Source of the DNA: a virus
Length of the DNA: 64,000 nt
IMG/VR virus record: IMGVR_UViG_3300021502_000037
Span: 1 to 64,000 of that record
Reading direction: 5' to 3' (one strand)
The notes beneath the pieces are model-generated. The model was given only the letters and a program-made list of their open reading frames with translations, was not told the DNA's origin and made no database searches. Positions 9,048 to 21,700 of this stretch are shown piece by piece (within the stretch, counting starts at the first letter, position 1; each line of letters opens with the position of its first letter). A program made the translations under genes and the position numbers.

Positions 9048-12000
9048 ATGGCATTAGATAATAAAAAAATAACAAAAGTTTGTAAATATTGGAATGAAGA
9101 AGAGTCATCCGTGTGTTCTTATTGGAGTTCCAGTAGTACTTCATGCACACATGGCGGCACAGATGGGATATACCCAACAGAGTATCCAACCTGTAATTTA
9201 ATTGGTACTAATTTAAAGTGTAATTTATACAATGGTAAGGGGGTAGAGCCAAGGTGTATCTTACCAGATGTACGTAGAGGGGGTATTAATAGACGAACAG
9301 GTACTCAATGGATAACAAAAGATGAAAATGATAGTTGGGTGGGTTTTGATGATATAACTTGCTATGGTTCATGGGGGTTTTGTGATGGAGATCCTGATGG
9401 GCTCGGTAACGGTTATGGATCTGGAGATGGTTTAAGTATAAAGTGTGCAGGGTATAACCCTAGTGAGATGGAGTTTGGTAGTTATTTTGGGGATATTCCA
9501 TTAGATATCCAAATATGTAATTATCGTGCTATTATTGGTAGATGTGCTTGGTGGAATTCTGAGGCATCTATGTTTCTTATAGATGATAGTGGTAAGGTGG
9601 TAAATTCTATAAGTATGTGCGTACATACAGACGCAATGGTTGATAAATTTAAAAACACACATTTTGATGAGGAATTAGGTATTTTTGTACTACCGTGCAA
9701 TGGTGCTGTTTCTGATTGTCCTTTTTATACAGGTATAAAATGGGAATATTGTATAAATAAAAAATTACACAGTGGTAGTAAAGTAAGAGCTGAACAAATA
9801 CAAGAGCTTAGATACTATTTGAGAAAAAATAAATGGGATGCCGAATCTTTTTCTAACACCTTTTATAACCCAGATATATATGCTTGGGATAGGGCCTCTG
9901 GTTTAATTATAAAAAAAGTTATGTCTCCTTCAGGTGTAATAGAAGATAATACAGTTTTAAATGTGATCAAGGTAGGATTTGAAGATTTTTCGAGTTTTAA
10001 TTTATCTTTTAGGAACATTGAAATAGATAGTGGGACTAAAGAAGAAGATATAGACGTTGATTATCCTACGTTAATAGAAAACCTATCCTTAGACGGAATG
10101 TTAACCCCGTTAATACTAAATGTATTTGATCAAAAGGTAGGTTCCTCAGAGAGTGATTTAACTAATATATTTGAAATGGTGGACATATTTGATGAGACTA
10201 TTCTTATTTTAGGAGAAACTAGATTTTTTTTATCGAAGCCCTATGTTTTAAATTTATCCTCTATAGATATAGAAGGGTTTCCTGTGGAATTAAACCAGTA
10301 TTCTTCTATGTTTGAAATTAGAAAAAATGTATCAAGTACTAAATATAATGAAATTTGTGAACAAATAGAGAGCAGATTGAATTTTTATATAAATTATAGT
10401 AAACAAGATGTTGGTTTAAATATTACACCTATTAGTGTGTTAAATGGTGGGGAGTTTTTTATAAAGGTAAAAACTATAATTGGGAACAATACTATTATAG
10501 TTTTTGATAAGGGCGGTGGTTCTTGGGATTATGATCGAGTTGAGGTTGAAAAAATATATCATGGGGTAGTTATAGCTCAGACAGAGTTTAATGTTACTTC
10601 TGTTGAAGGGGTAATAGAATACCCACCATATTATCCAGCAAGTTTTTGTGGTGCAGAAAATACAAATACATCTTTTAATAAAAAGATTTGTTTCGAATTA
10701 AAAACTTTTGGGGATGGAAAATCAGAAATAGAACATGTATACAATGATTATGTTATACCAAATTCATACGATGGTAAGACTTATGAAGTAGGGTATATAC
10801 CTTATGAAGTTACATTACCATCAAAAATTTTATCTTATGATGACGGTAATATAATACCATTAGGTATTGGTGGTTATTTATTGTTAATAATACCAGATGA
10901 AGATAATTTATTACAAAGTATATATAAACCATGGATGATTGGTGATGCAGAAACAGACGAGGATATAATATTAAAACTTGAATATAGCATCGAGCATGAA
11001 GATGATCAAAGCGTGGCTGTTGCTCAACAAGTAGCAGACAACAAAGCATTTGATTTAGAACTTTTTATGCGGTCTGAAAAATATCTACCTATTAATCAGA
11101 TTATTGTTAAACCAAAAGACGTCAACACCCTCCATGCTGTTGGTCCTGGATGTTTTATTGAGTTAAAAAGTATAAAAATCTATGAAAAAAAAAGTTTTAA
11201 TGAGCCTTCAAGTGGTACAAAATGTGATTATATTGATTCTAATGATGCAGTTTGCGGTAAAGATACTGTATTTTGTAAAGATGAAACTAAATTTGAACTT
11301 ATTAGTAATACGGTTGGACAATTGTCTGCTATTAACGACGAAACTTTACTTATTTCTGTAGTTTTCAAGAGTAAAAAAACAGGTAGAATTTTAGGAGTGA
11401 CTAGAACTAAAATGATAACCTGGGTTAGAAATCCTTCTTGTAGAGCAGCACCTATATTTTATAAATGGGCAACAGAATATGAAGAATTTGATATGATCCC
11501 ACTGCAATATTATAGATTTGATCATATTGGTATAATAAAAAGACCAGCAAGTGACTCCTATATCAGATTAGAGACTATACCTGGTTTTGGTGATTTTATA
11601 ATGCATCCATTTGTTTTTTCTCCAACAACAGCCTTATATAACATGGATCCAGATGTATTGTTTTTGTTAAACTTACCCGCAGAAGACTTTGTTATAGAAT
11701 ATTATAGAACAGAGGTTTTAGGAAGTGTAGATACAAAATATGAAGAGGGTGTGTGGGATAGTTCGTCACACACCATTCAGTATTTTAAATCATCCTCCAT
11801 AACTGCATCTGAAGAAGTTGTTTATACTCCACAAAGCGTGAAACATGGTTATTTTGATATGTGTAAACTATGCACACCAAAAAGTACTGTTACTATGTGG
11901 GCGATCGTAGCATTTGGCGGGGTAAATACGTTTTGTATGGCTAATTATTTGCCGGCAAATTTAGTCAGTTTAAATCCCCCAATGTTTACAGGTGCTACCA

Positions 12001-15000
12001 TGTATTACGCTGGGATTGGGATAGGTTATTTTGAAGAGTGTGCAATGAATATTCCTCAAGGTTTTATTAAGAGTAATCAGCACACAAAAGAATATAGTTA
12101 TGGTAAATTTGGTGGTGGAACAAGAGAAGTTATGGATAGTTATAGGAGCGTAGACAATGTTTGTTACGATAGTGGTGAGGTAAATTTTAGTGATTATAAA
12201 GATTTAATTGCATTTGAGGGGTTTAAAAATGGTAATATGTCTTTAGAAGAAAAAATTAAGGGTAATTTAGATATTCAGGATTATTTGTTTCGTAAATGGA
12301 TGCCTATATATAATACTTTTTCAGCATCGGATTTAAATAGTAATCTGGTTGATTACCCATTCGAAGAGTATACCTTTGATTTAAAATCTCCTTATTACCA
12401 TCCTTTTTCTATATATACTGCAGAGAGTATAGATGGTGTATCAATTGCAGAAAAAATAGTACAAAATATTCCCGAAGAAGCTGATATTGATGCCCCTATA
12501 TTTAAAACGTATGTTTTTGATGATGTTTTTAATGCTTGTACCTTTGGTAATACATTTTTAGGGACAATGAACCCCGATGGTACATACGATGGGGAGGTTG
12601 AGGGCGCAGAAGGTTTAGTTTATCCAAATATAGCCGGTGCCCAAGCTAATCATCCAAACACTTCTTGGTTATCTTTTAAAGAAAAACCTACAGAAGGTGG
12701 TGAAGGTAGTGAAGGCGGGGGAGATGGTGGATCAGAGAGTATACAGTGGGTTTGGAAAGAACGTTTATACCCTGTAAAAAGATTTTTTAAAGTAAGCAGT
12801 CTTAAAAGTAATATTGAACAAGACATAATTAAAAAAGAAGATATTAATAATTTTCTTGAGCCTATGTTAAAAGGTTCTTATATAGAAGTAGCTGGAAAAG
12901 TAACTAATTTTTTTGAATGGCTGTCTATAGGGGCATCAAAATGTGTTTTTAACTATGAATTAAGAGAATATAATTTATATTGTGAAACTAAGGAATCTAA
13001 ATTAAAAATTTTATTTTTAAACAATGAACAACTAAAAAATGAACAACCAAGTATGTTTTTTTTACAATTAAACGATGGGTACCCAAGGGGAGTAAGTAAA
13101 CATGGAACTTTTGACCCTGAAGAAATGCAAAATATAGATGGAACAATAGCTGGTTTTGAAATTAGGAAATTATATGAGTTTTATACCACATGTACTAAAG
13201 ATCCTTGGGAAGAATATATAACATTATTTGATAATGGGTATGTGGATATATTTATGGATGACCCAGAAGAAGATGCTATTGAAGATGATAGGTATTATTA
13301 TGACAGTAACCCAGCAACGTGCAATAAATCCTATTTTCAGAGAGGAATAAATATTGATTTATTAGTTTTTAATGCATGTAATTTACCAAGTATTAATACA
13401 ATAATAGAATCTTATGATATCAGTGTTTCTATTGCCCCCGATCTTGAAGCAAGTAACTCTGCTTATACTTCAATAACCCCAAATGAATGGTTTCCAAATT
13501 TTTCTTATTGTCCTAATATTGTTTATAGGGAAAGTAATTCAGAAATTGTAGATATTTCATTTAAATGTAAAGAAAAGGTCAGCATTTCAAAAATAATATG
13601 TAAATTTAAATGTAAAAAAGAACAAGAATATAAAGATTCAGAATTTTTTAAAGAAATAAAAGTTGATTATTTATATAATGTACCAGAGGTACAAGTAAAA
13701 GTTAATAACAGTGTAGTATATCAAACAGAAGGGATTGAATTTTGTGTTGAAGCTACTCCTTTGAAAGATAAAATTGAATACGAGGGTGGTGAGATTATAG
13801 GTTCTAAACAGGGTGCTGTAGAGTATAATTTTGAGACAATAGAAGAAAATCAGGTTAAAATACTTGATTGGGAAGTTAATTTATTAGAAGATGCTACTTA
13901 CAACGATACTATAACCATTTCATTTAGAATGAAACCTACATCTTCTGAACTTATTTCAGCCGGACTAATAGATACATTAGAGACATTTGAAAATAGCGAT
14001 ACAATTACATATACTGAGCATTGTTTTTATCTTGAGTGTGTTTATATATACGATACACAGCTTGTGGATGCTTATGAAGATATTGAGATAAATAATTCTA
14101 AATATTTTATTTCTACAGGTAACTTTGGAGATTTTCAGCCTAATAAGTTTGATATTTCAAATATAGAACGAGCTTTTTTAAAACAAGGAAATGGACTTAA
14201 TAGAATCTCTACATTAACACAGACGGATGGTTTTGATGGTATGGTTTTTTATATGGGTTCAGCCAACGAGTGCACTAGTATTGATAAATGTAGGGGGCGT
14301 TTGATGGGGAAAGTGCAAGATATAGAATTAAAAAAAGAAGACTCTGATGGGGTCTTATCAACTTTAGAAGAGTATGAAGGGGCTCAAAATAACTTATATC
14401 AAGATGCTATAGATAAAGGAGAAACATTTTTTACTATGAACTCTGTTTGTCCACCTGGGTTGGAAGTGGTGTTAAATGATAATTGTATAGAATTTCCACG
14501 GTGGAATTGTATTTTTACAAATAAAATGGTTTTACCACTTATACCCCCTTTAGATATGGAACCTATCCAACCAGATGGTTATTATTTTGATTGGGGTTTA
14601 GATAAGATTATTAAAAGACAGTGTTTTAGGCAAGATGCTGGATTAGTAGATTGTTTTGATGGGTATAAATTAAAATCTTATACTGACCAAGATAAAATTG
14701 TTGGTGTTTCTTTAATGGGTGAAATATGGACATACGCTGGATCTGTTCAATCTAGAGCCAGTTCTACAGTTTCTAAAGGGTGGTCAGCCAATAAAAATGA
14801 ATTAGGAGCTAATGATGAGTTTTATAAAAAATTAATAATTCTTCAAAATAAACACTCTTCAGAACAAGATACTTTACGAAATGGTAATGAGCGGAAAATA
14901 TTGGAGTTAAATAGAGATAACAAAAAAGCACTTGAAGATCTTCATACCGAGCACGTTGGTAGTATTAAAAGTCTTGAAGGCGATGAAAAAATAGATATGG

Positions 15001-15770
15001 AATTAGAATATGAAGAAGAGAAATATAATTTACTTAAAGAACAAACAACCATATTAATAGATACTAATATAGATCAACTCAATGCGTGGACAGTACTTAT
15101 ATCAACGCAGTATAGAGAAGTAGAAGCAGAAAATTTATTTTATGTAACACGTAGGAAGGTTGTAGCTTCACATATGTCCCCGAATATGTATATAATTAAA
15201 ATGGAGTATGATACTGGACAAAGTGTTGAACTTTTAGAATTAGAAAAAACACAAAAAATAGATATAATAACTTTAACACATGATTATGATGTAAAATTAA
15301 TAGAAAATGAGCGACGGAAAGATTATGACGATATAAATTCAGATGAAGAAACTGCAATAGAAAATAATAGACAATCTATAGAGGAAGAATTTAATGAGGA
15401 ATATGATACTTTAAAAGATGAACAAGAAGAAAGTATGGAAAATTTAATCAATGAACAAAAAGAATCACGCGAATCATACTATAATAGTAATGGTATAGAA
15501 GAAGAAGGGCCCACAGAGACTTTAGAATATTTACATCAAGCAATGTATGGGTATGGCACACAAGAAGAGAATAAACAATTGATGTATGGAGATGTAAGTT
15601 CTATGGATGATATAAGTGTTACTGTTTCTGCAGATAATGATGATTTAGTTGATTACGGTTTAGGTACAAATTTTAAGGTACAGAGAGAAGCTTATTATTA
15701 TTTATTAAAAGAAAAAGGGTTAACTACAGAATTTTTTCCACCACCAATAATGGCTTATTATGTTAAGTAA
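9048..15770 (+). CDS. Giant Cys-rich virion protein with C-terminal coiled coil
   Basis: The protein has 2,240 residues. The first 250 are rich in Cys (patterns such as VCSYW, SCTHGG, TCNLIGTNLKCNLYNG), suggesting metal-bound or disulfide knots. The middle is long and beta-rich. A glycine/glutamate linker (EGGEGSEGGGDGGSE, about residues 1215-1235) separates it from the rest. Residues about 1920-2160 are highly charged and heptad-like (LNRDNKKALEDLHTEH, EEEFNEEYDTLKDEQEES), a predicted coiled coil. No lysozyme or protease signature is evident. Size and place before an even larger gene fit a baseplate, tail-tip or fibre scaffold. The reading frame is intact over 6.7 kb. Confidence 0.75.
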   Translation: MALDNKKITKVCKYWNEEESSVCSYWSSSSTSCTHGGTDGIYPTEYPTCNLIGTNLKCNLYNGKGVEPRCILPDVRRGGINRRTGTQWITKDENDSWVGFDDITCYGSWGFCDGDPDGLGNGYGSGDGLSIKCAGYNPSEMEFGSYFGDIPLDIQICNYRAIIGRCAWWNSEASMFLIDDSGKVVNSISMCVHTDAMVDKFKNTHFDEELGIFVLPCNGAVSDCPFYTGIKWEYCINKKLHSGSKVRAEQIQELRYYLRKNKWDAESFSNTFYNPDIYAWDRASGLIIKKVMSPSGVIEDNTVLNVIKVGFEDFSSFNLSFRNIEIDSGTKEEDIDVDYPTLIENLSLDGMLTPLILNVFDQKVGSSESDLTNIFEMVDIFDETILILGETRFFLSKPYVLNLSSIDIEGFPVELNQYSSMFEIRKNVSSTKYNEICEQIESRLNFYINYSKQDVGLNITPISVLNGGEFFIKVKTIIGNNTIIVFDKGGGSWDYDRVEVEKIYHGVVIAQTEFNVTSVEGVIEYPPYYPASFCGAENTNTSFNKKICFELKTFGDGKSEIEHVYNDYVIPNSYDGKTYEVGYIPYEVTLPSKILSYDDGNIIPLGIGGYLLLIIPDEDNLLQSIYKPWMIGDAETDEDIILKLEYSIEHEDDQSVAVAQQVADNKAFDLELFMRSEKYLPINQIIVKPKDVNTLHAVGPGCFIELKSIKIYEKKSFNEPSSGTKCDYIDSNDAVCGKDTVFCKDETKFELISNTVGQLSAINDETLLISVVFKSKKTGRILGVTRTKMITWVRNPSCRAAPIFYKWATEYEEFDMIPLQYYRFDHIGIIKRPASDSYIRLETIPGFGDFIMHPFVFSPTTALYNMDPDVLFLLNLPAEDFVIEYYRTEVLGSVDTKYEEGVWDSSSHTIQYFKSSSITASEEVVYTPQSVKHGYFDMCKLCTPKSTVTMWAIVAFGGVNTFCMANYLPANLVSLNPPMFTGATMYYAGIGIGYFEECAMNIPQGFIKSNQHTKEYSYGKFGGGTREVMDSYRSVDNVCYDSGEVNFSDYKDLIAFEGFKNGNMSLEEKIKGNLDIQDYLFRKWMPIYNTFSASDLNSNLVDYPFEEYTFDLKSPYYHPFSIYTAESIDGVSIAEKIVQNIPEEADIDAPIFKTYVFDDVFNACTFGNTFLGTMNPDGTYDGEVEGAEGLVYPNIAGAQANHPNTSWLSFKEKPTEGGEGSEGGGDGGSESIQWVWKERLYPVKRFFKVSSLKSNIEQDIIKKEDINNFLEPMLKGSYIEVAGKVTNFFEWLSIGASKCVFNYELREYNLYCETKESKLKILFLNNEQLKNEQPSMFFLQLNDGYPRGVSKHGTFDPEEMQNIDGTIAGFEIRKLYEFYTTCTKDPWEEYITLFDNGYVDIFMDDPEEDAIEDDRYYYDSNPATCNKSYFQRGINIDLLVFNACNLPSINTIIESYDISVSIAPDLEASNSAYTSITPNEWFPNFSYCPNIVYRESNSEIVDISFKCKEKVSISKIICKFKCKKEQEYKDSEFFKEIKVDYLYNVPEVQVKVNNSVVYQTEGIEFCVEATPLKDKIEYEGGEIIGSKQGAVEYNFETIEENQVKILDWEVNLLEDATYNDTITISFRMKPTSSELISAGLIDTLETFENSDTITYTEHCFYLECVYIYDTQLVDAYEDIEINNSKYFISTGNFGDFQPNKFDISNIERAFLKQGNGLNRISTLTQTDGFDGMVFYMGSANECTSIDKCRGRLMGKVQDIELKKEDSDGVLSTLEEYEGAQNNLYQDAIDKGETFFTMNSVCPPGLEVVLNDNCIEFPRWNCIFTNKMVLPLIPPLDMEPIQPDGYYFDWGLDKIIKRQCFRQDAGLVDCFDGYKLKSYTDQDKIVGVSLMGEIWTYAGSVQSRASSTVSKGWSANKNELGANDEFYKKLIILQNKHSSEQDTLRNGNERKILELNRDNKKALEDLHTEHVGSIKSLEGDEKIDMELEYEEEKYNLLKEQTTILIDTNIDQLNAWTVLISTQYREVEAENLFYVTRRKVVASHMSPNMYIIKMEYDTGQSVELLELEKTQKIDIITLTHDYDVKLIENERRKDYDDINSDEETAIENNRQSIEEEFNEEYDTLKDEQEESMENLINEQKESRESYYNSNGIEEEGPTETLEYLHQAMYGYGTQEENKQLMYGDVSSMDDISVTVSADNDDLVDYGLGTNFKVQREAYYYLLKEKGLTTEFFPPPIMAYYVK

Positions 15771-15785
15771 AAGGGATTTTTAAAT

Positions 15786-18700
15786 ATGGCTTTTAATATA
15801 TTAGCATCAGCACGCAGCATAAAAAATTGTTATGAATGTATGTATGATTCTTTGAATTTTCATAAGTTTGAATTCACTGAAAAAGGGAATCTACGTGGGT
15901 GGGATCTTACATCTAATGTTTGTTTATATGGGTGTTGGTCTGAATTTTTATTTGGGCACTCAACAGATCGTAAATGTTATATAAGCAGAGAAGAAAATTT
16001 TATACACATAGAAGCAGAGCATCAATATATAATTAAGTTAACTATGAGGGTAATCAATAGAAATTTAGATGTATTAAAAGGTGCAGGTAGTTTAACTACA
16101 GGGCGTATACAATGGGTAAGTATAGAAGAGAGTATATGGGATGATATTAAACAAAAAGATTTTTCCATTGTGGCAGATGGAAAATGGCATATTTATACAT
16201 TAAATATGGGGCCGAGTACTTCTTGGGTTGGCAGGATTAATAATTTAAGAATCTATCCATTTATAGATGGGTGGGAAAAAGATAGTTTTGCAATTTCTTC
16301 TATAGGGTTGGGAGGTGTAGAAAAATATAATTGTTCAAATACAAATTGTTCCTATAATCAATATTATTCTCATCCATGTAAAGGAGCAGGATCATTTGGA
16401 TCTATAACATCTAAAGAAAATTTATCAGAAGCATATACAACTATTTCAGGCGTAAATGATATTTTTAGTATAAATATAAATAATTATGGGTATGAAAATT
16501 TAAGTCTTGGAAATAATATAGATCTTAATGGTATTGAAATAGCAGCGCTTTTAAATAAAAAAATATCTGACTTAGGTATTGGATCATACGCATACTCAGT
16601 TGTAGAATATATTAATAAATGTATAAAGATTACCTCTGGAGCAATCGGTATTGATAGTAATATAAAAATAGCCTATAATAATGCAGCTGTTACACTTGGG
16701 TTTTTTAATGACACGGGCGAGGATATATCAGATTATGAAATAGGTAGTGGTTGTGTAGATGGCTATAGTTGTATGAGTAGTGCTATACTAACTGTAGATG
16801 TTTTAAATAGGATGGTTGATGGTAATATAAAGTCTGCAGCCTATACACATGTCCCAAGTAACTACAGTGTTAGCAGTGGGAGACTTGATTATTATAATGT
16901 TGTTTCAGAAACTATGGATTATAGAACTGGAGACGGTTTAAAAAAAATTGCTTGGAATAATAGATTAAATACAATAATAGATATATCACACCCTATAAAT
17001 ACAAACGGTAAAATACATAATATACATATTAGTGGGAAAGTGTATAGTGATGATCAAGCAAAAGTATTTATACTTAGACCATTAAAGAATGGTAAGTATA
17101 AAACTATATATACATTTAATTTAAAAGTTAAAGACTCAGTACAATTATCAAGAGAGATTATATTTCATAGTGTAGAATGCAATGTTTATGTTCAAAAAGG
17201 AGATGTATTAGGTTTTTATAATATTGATCTTTTTTATAGCGCAGGAAAAAAATCAACACCAGATGCTGTATTTTTTCATATAGATGGAGAAATATCTGGA
17301 ACATTTAATCCTGGAAAATTATCAAATTATGGGGTAGCAGGGTTTTTATATTTTTGTTTTAGTGATACTAAACAAACTAATACGATTTTTGATGTTGATT
17401 TGGGAGATAGAATTAATATTAAAAATATAAATATTTTAGGATCAATATTAAATACTGATAATACTTTTAATATTGGAATATGTAATGACATTGGTTTTTT
17501 ATGCGAGCTTTATGAGGAACAGCATCGGCACCCACAGGTGGGCGGCGCTGTAATACATAACAATAAAGGGTACGGGCTGAGTGCTTTAACAGATGGGGTT
17601 ATTGTTTCATTGGATGGAGGGGTTGGGGATCAATACGGGGTTGATTCAGATGGTTTGTGGATCACAGGAGAGTCATCTTATTTTTATGTAAATGGTGACG
17701 AGGAATTTTCTACGGAAGAAGAAGATTCAGATACTATGGGGGGGTATATGTTAGATCATCGCTCCATACCAGAAATGTTTGAAAACGACCCAGTATCATT
17801 ATTTTTGACTTGGGATTATGGTTTTTCTATCCCAATAAACAAAGTAAAAATATATTTTAAGGAACCGTATAATTTTAGAAATATGGAATTATCTTATTAT
17901 TTAGGTGCATACAACGCTTCTGGTAATGCGACTTTAGAACCATATTTTAATAGAATACCGAATTATAATTTAGTAACATTAGATAACAGGCCTATTGAAA
18001 AAGATAATAATGTTTACATCTATGATAATCCAACATACGCAAAACCTATATTTGAATACGAAACATGTATAAACGCAGATGCGGTAAGAGTTGTTTCTCA
18101 AACTAAGTGGTTTGGATATGAGTGTGAATTTGATTCTGTAGATGCATATGGTTTTCGTATTTTTAGTGACTACCATAAAAGTACAAAAATATCAGAAATT
18201 GAAGTTTATACAGAATTTGAAACAGAAAATACTATTTCTTTGTGTGAGCTTTTAAATGTATCTTGTTCTAAATATGGTGATTTATGGTCAACAGTAGATT
18301 TTTTTGAAGTGTCAGATGGAGAGTTTACTGGGGTTATAAGTGATAGCCCTAGGTATGTAAAATTTGAATTTTTAGCTGCACAATCAATTTTTCAAATAAA
18401 TGAATTAGGTTGTGAATTAGATAAGAATATAAAAATTGAGGGGTGTAAAGAAACTGTATTACTAGAGAGTTCTAAAAACCTTGTAATAAATAAAGCTACA
18501 GAATTTAAATTAAAAAATACATACGACATATCATTAGATTTGGATATTGATATAAATAAAATTTTAAAAGTCCCTAATAGGCTACTTTTACACAATATTC
18601 CAGATTCTTATGAAAATATAAGTAATTCTCTTATTGGTCCAGGAGGGAAGATTTATAAATATAACGAACCCCATGAAATAAAAACAGTTTATAATGTATG

Positions 18701-21700
18701 TAGTTCAGGTGCTCCAATTTACACATTAAAAAATCTTTTGGTGGGCAAAAAATATTATTATAATATTGATAATAATGGGTGGCATGAAGGTCAAACGATA
18801 TCAGTTGCTGGGGATGTAAGTCAAACGATACCAGATACTGGGGCAATAAATTATGGTAAAGGAAAAAATTGGAAAAAAAATGTTTTAACATTTGACAACC
18901 CTGTTTACGGTAAATATTTTGAAATTAGTCTATATTCTCCATCTATAATCTCAGAGATACAATTATTAAAAGCATATTATATTAATGATATACTACCAAT
19001 TAAGAATATACTTATAGGAAGAAGTGACTCTGTAATAGACAATAGAGTACCTCTTAATTATAATAATATTAATTATGATGTAGAAGGTGAGGTTGTATTT
19101 CATGAAGAATTTAATAGTACTGTTTTATCTTCAAAATGGGAAAAAAACAAACCTCATGGTTGGATGTATTGCGGCATGGGTGAAGAAGAAAAAGATACCT
19201 TTATGTTAATTCCAACAACATCTGGGTTACGTTTTAATAAAATGTCTACCGCTTGTCATTTTCCAAATATATCTATGGACTTAGATTATAAATTAAAAGG
19301 TTTTGAATTAATTATAAAACAAACCCCGGCCCCATATTTTGAGACATATAAATCTGATAAACATGTTTATCACCGTGATTACGTAGTAGATATCTCTAAA
19401 TTTCATATATACTTACTCAATAGTGAAAATGAAATATTATATCAATATAGACACGATTCTGAAGTAGCTGAATCGTATTATAGCCATTCTTTTAAGGTTA
19501 TAGGGTCACACTCAATTACTAAATCCGAATTAACTACAGTAAGTAGAATTGAAATTGGGGTTGATGGCAATAGTAATCATTATGGAGATCGAGACACATT
19601 TAATTTGGCGATAGAAGAGGTAGAAGCCTTTAGCCCCACTGTATTAGATAGCCCTCTAGTATATACAGAACGCGCGTTACAATCAGTTACAATAAAAACT
19701 GTCAAAGAGATGGATATACACACAAAATTATATATTGAATTCGAACAAGAAGAATATTTAACCAAATTAGAATTATATGGAGATGCTTTTTGGTTAGGAT
19801 TGGGTGACACAGGTATAACACCAAGTACTTTACCAATTGTTTATGTAGGAAAAAGTACAGATGGATATATATATGATCAATTGGCTTCTACAAATACCAC
19901 AGACACTGTGTGTGGTGGGTTTAGTTATTTAACTTATAAAGAATGTATGTTAATGCGTTTACGAAAGACACTCACTAACGATGGAATTAAATATGTAGAA
20001 ATGCTTACTTCAGTACCAGAGGGGGAAGAGAAGATATTTAATTATAAAAGATATATAGATAGTTACCCATCTAATCAAGGTACTTATCCAACTACAGCTA
20101 ATAAAGAGTTTATGTACTCTTATAGAACACGCGATATAGAATTTAAATATGATATAACTTTAGGGGAGTATATTAGTTGTGATTTTGGGTCTAATGGACC
20201 TTATAAATTTGATGAAATAGAAATATTAGCTTCTAATAGTACCTACCCTATGTTAATTACTATATATGGAAGAAACTCAGTTGACGACGAGTACGAAGAA
20301 GTTTATACCATATCGGATGTTTTAAATTACTCTGGTACAACTCTTAATTATAGGATAATAGATGGTCTTGGGAGTACTTATTATAATAGAATTTTAATAA
20401 CCGATTTACCAGATAAAGGATATAGATGTTACAAGTTTGTATTTGGTAGAGATAGTTGGAAGATCCATATTAATCATATCGATTTTAAAAAGAATATACA
20501 GTTAAATGGGGGGTTGGTTTTAACTTTAGAGGATTGTATAGAAGAGATAGCTATTGATATAGAAAAAATACATAACATAGGGTGGTTTTCAAATAAAGTA
20601 TTTTATGGTACAGATACCAGTATTATATGGGGATATAATAGGTACGCGAATAGTATTAGTAATGCCCCTTTTATAGATATACATTCTGATAATGTGTTTT
20701 TTTCTAGTTCAATAGTTGAATGCCCTGATGAGGTAATGTGGGGGTCTCAAATAGATTTTACAGATGATTTTTCTGACGGTATTTATGATGACAAATGGGA
20801 GTTTATACGATTAAATAATGAAATGTTGTTAGAAGAAGATAATAAATTAAGTGTGTACTCATATGGCAACAATACTCCAAATTGGTATGGCCCTAAAATA
20901 ACTAAGTACTTTGATAAAACTGTAGCTATTGATTTTATTATTAATTTAATGTGTAAAGCCCCTGATATTTCTAAAGGAAGAACTACAATAGATTTTAAAG
21001 GTGCTTATGGAGAATCAATTTTAAAATTATCCATAGAAATTATAGATGATGAAGTAACAAGTTCTATATATGCATTAGAAGAAATAATATATTTTGATAC
21101 TACTAGTATTAGTAAATCTTCTTTAAATAGTATTCGTATTGTGCGAGAGATAAAACCTACAAAAATAAAGTATTTTGTTTCTAATACACTTATATATGAA
21201 GTTGAAACCCTTGTAGAAGAGAAGGTTTATTCTGTAGATATTATATTTGAAAAATATGAAAATGCTATAGTACTTAATGAACATTACATAGAGTTTGTAT
21301 CCATAGTCATAAATTCTATTTCAGATAATGTTAGATGGGTAAAATTATTGTTAGAACATAACGATATAAATTTTTATGGTACTTATATACAAAATTTATG
21401 TATGTACCCAACTACGTCAAAGGTATTAACATCAGAAGGCGAGTATAACTGTGAATGGGAGCCTTTTTTATATGATATTACTACTTTAATGCAAGAAACC
21501 TCTAATGTAGCAAGGCATGCTATTATTACTACAAACTATCCTGACGAATTTAATTATAAAGCTATAAATGTAGTCAATGGTGATAATACAGGAAAAGATG
21601 GTTGTTGGGAATTTGATATATTATCAGATGGGAGTTTTCCATACATAGAAATTGATCTTGGTGATACATATATTATTGATGAGATAAAGTTGTATCATGG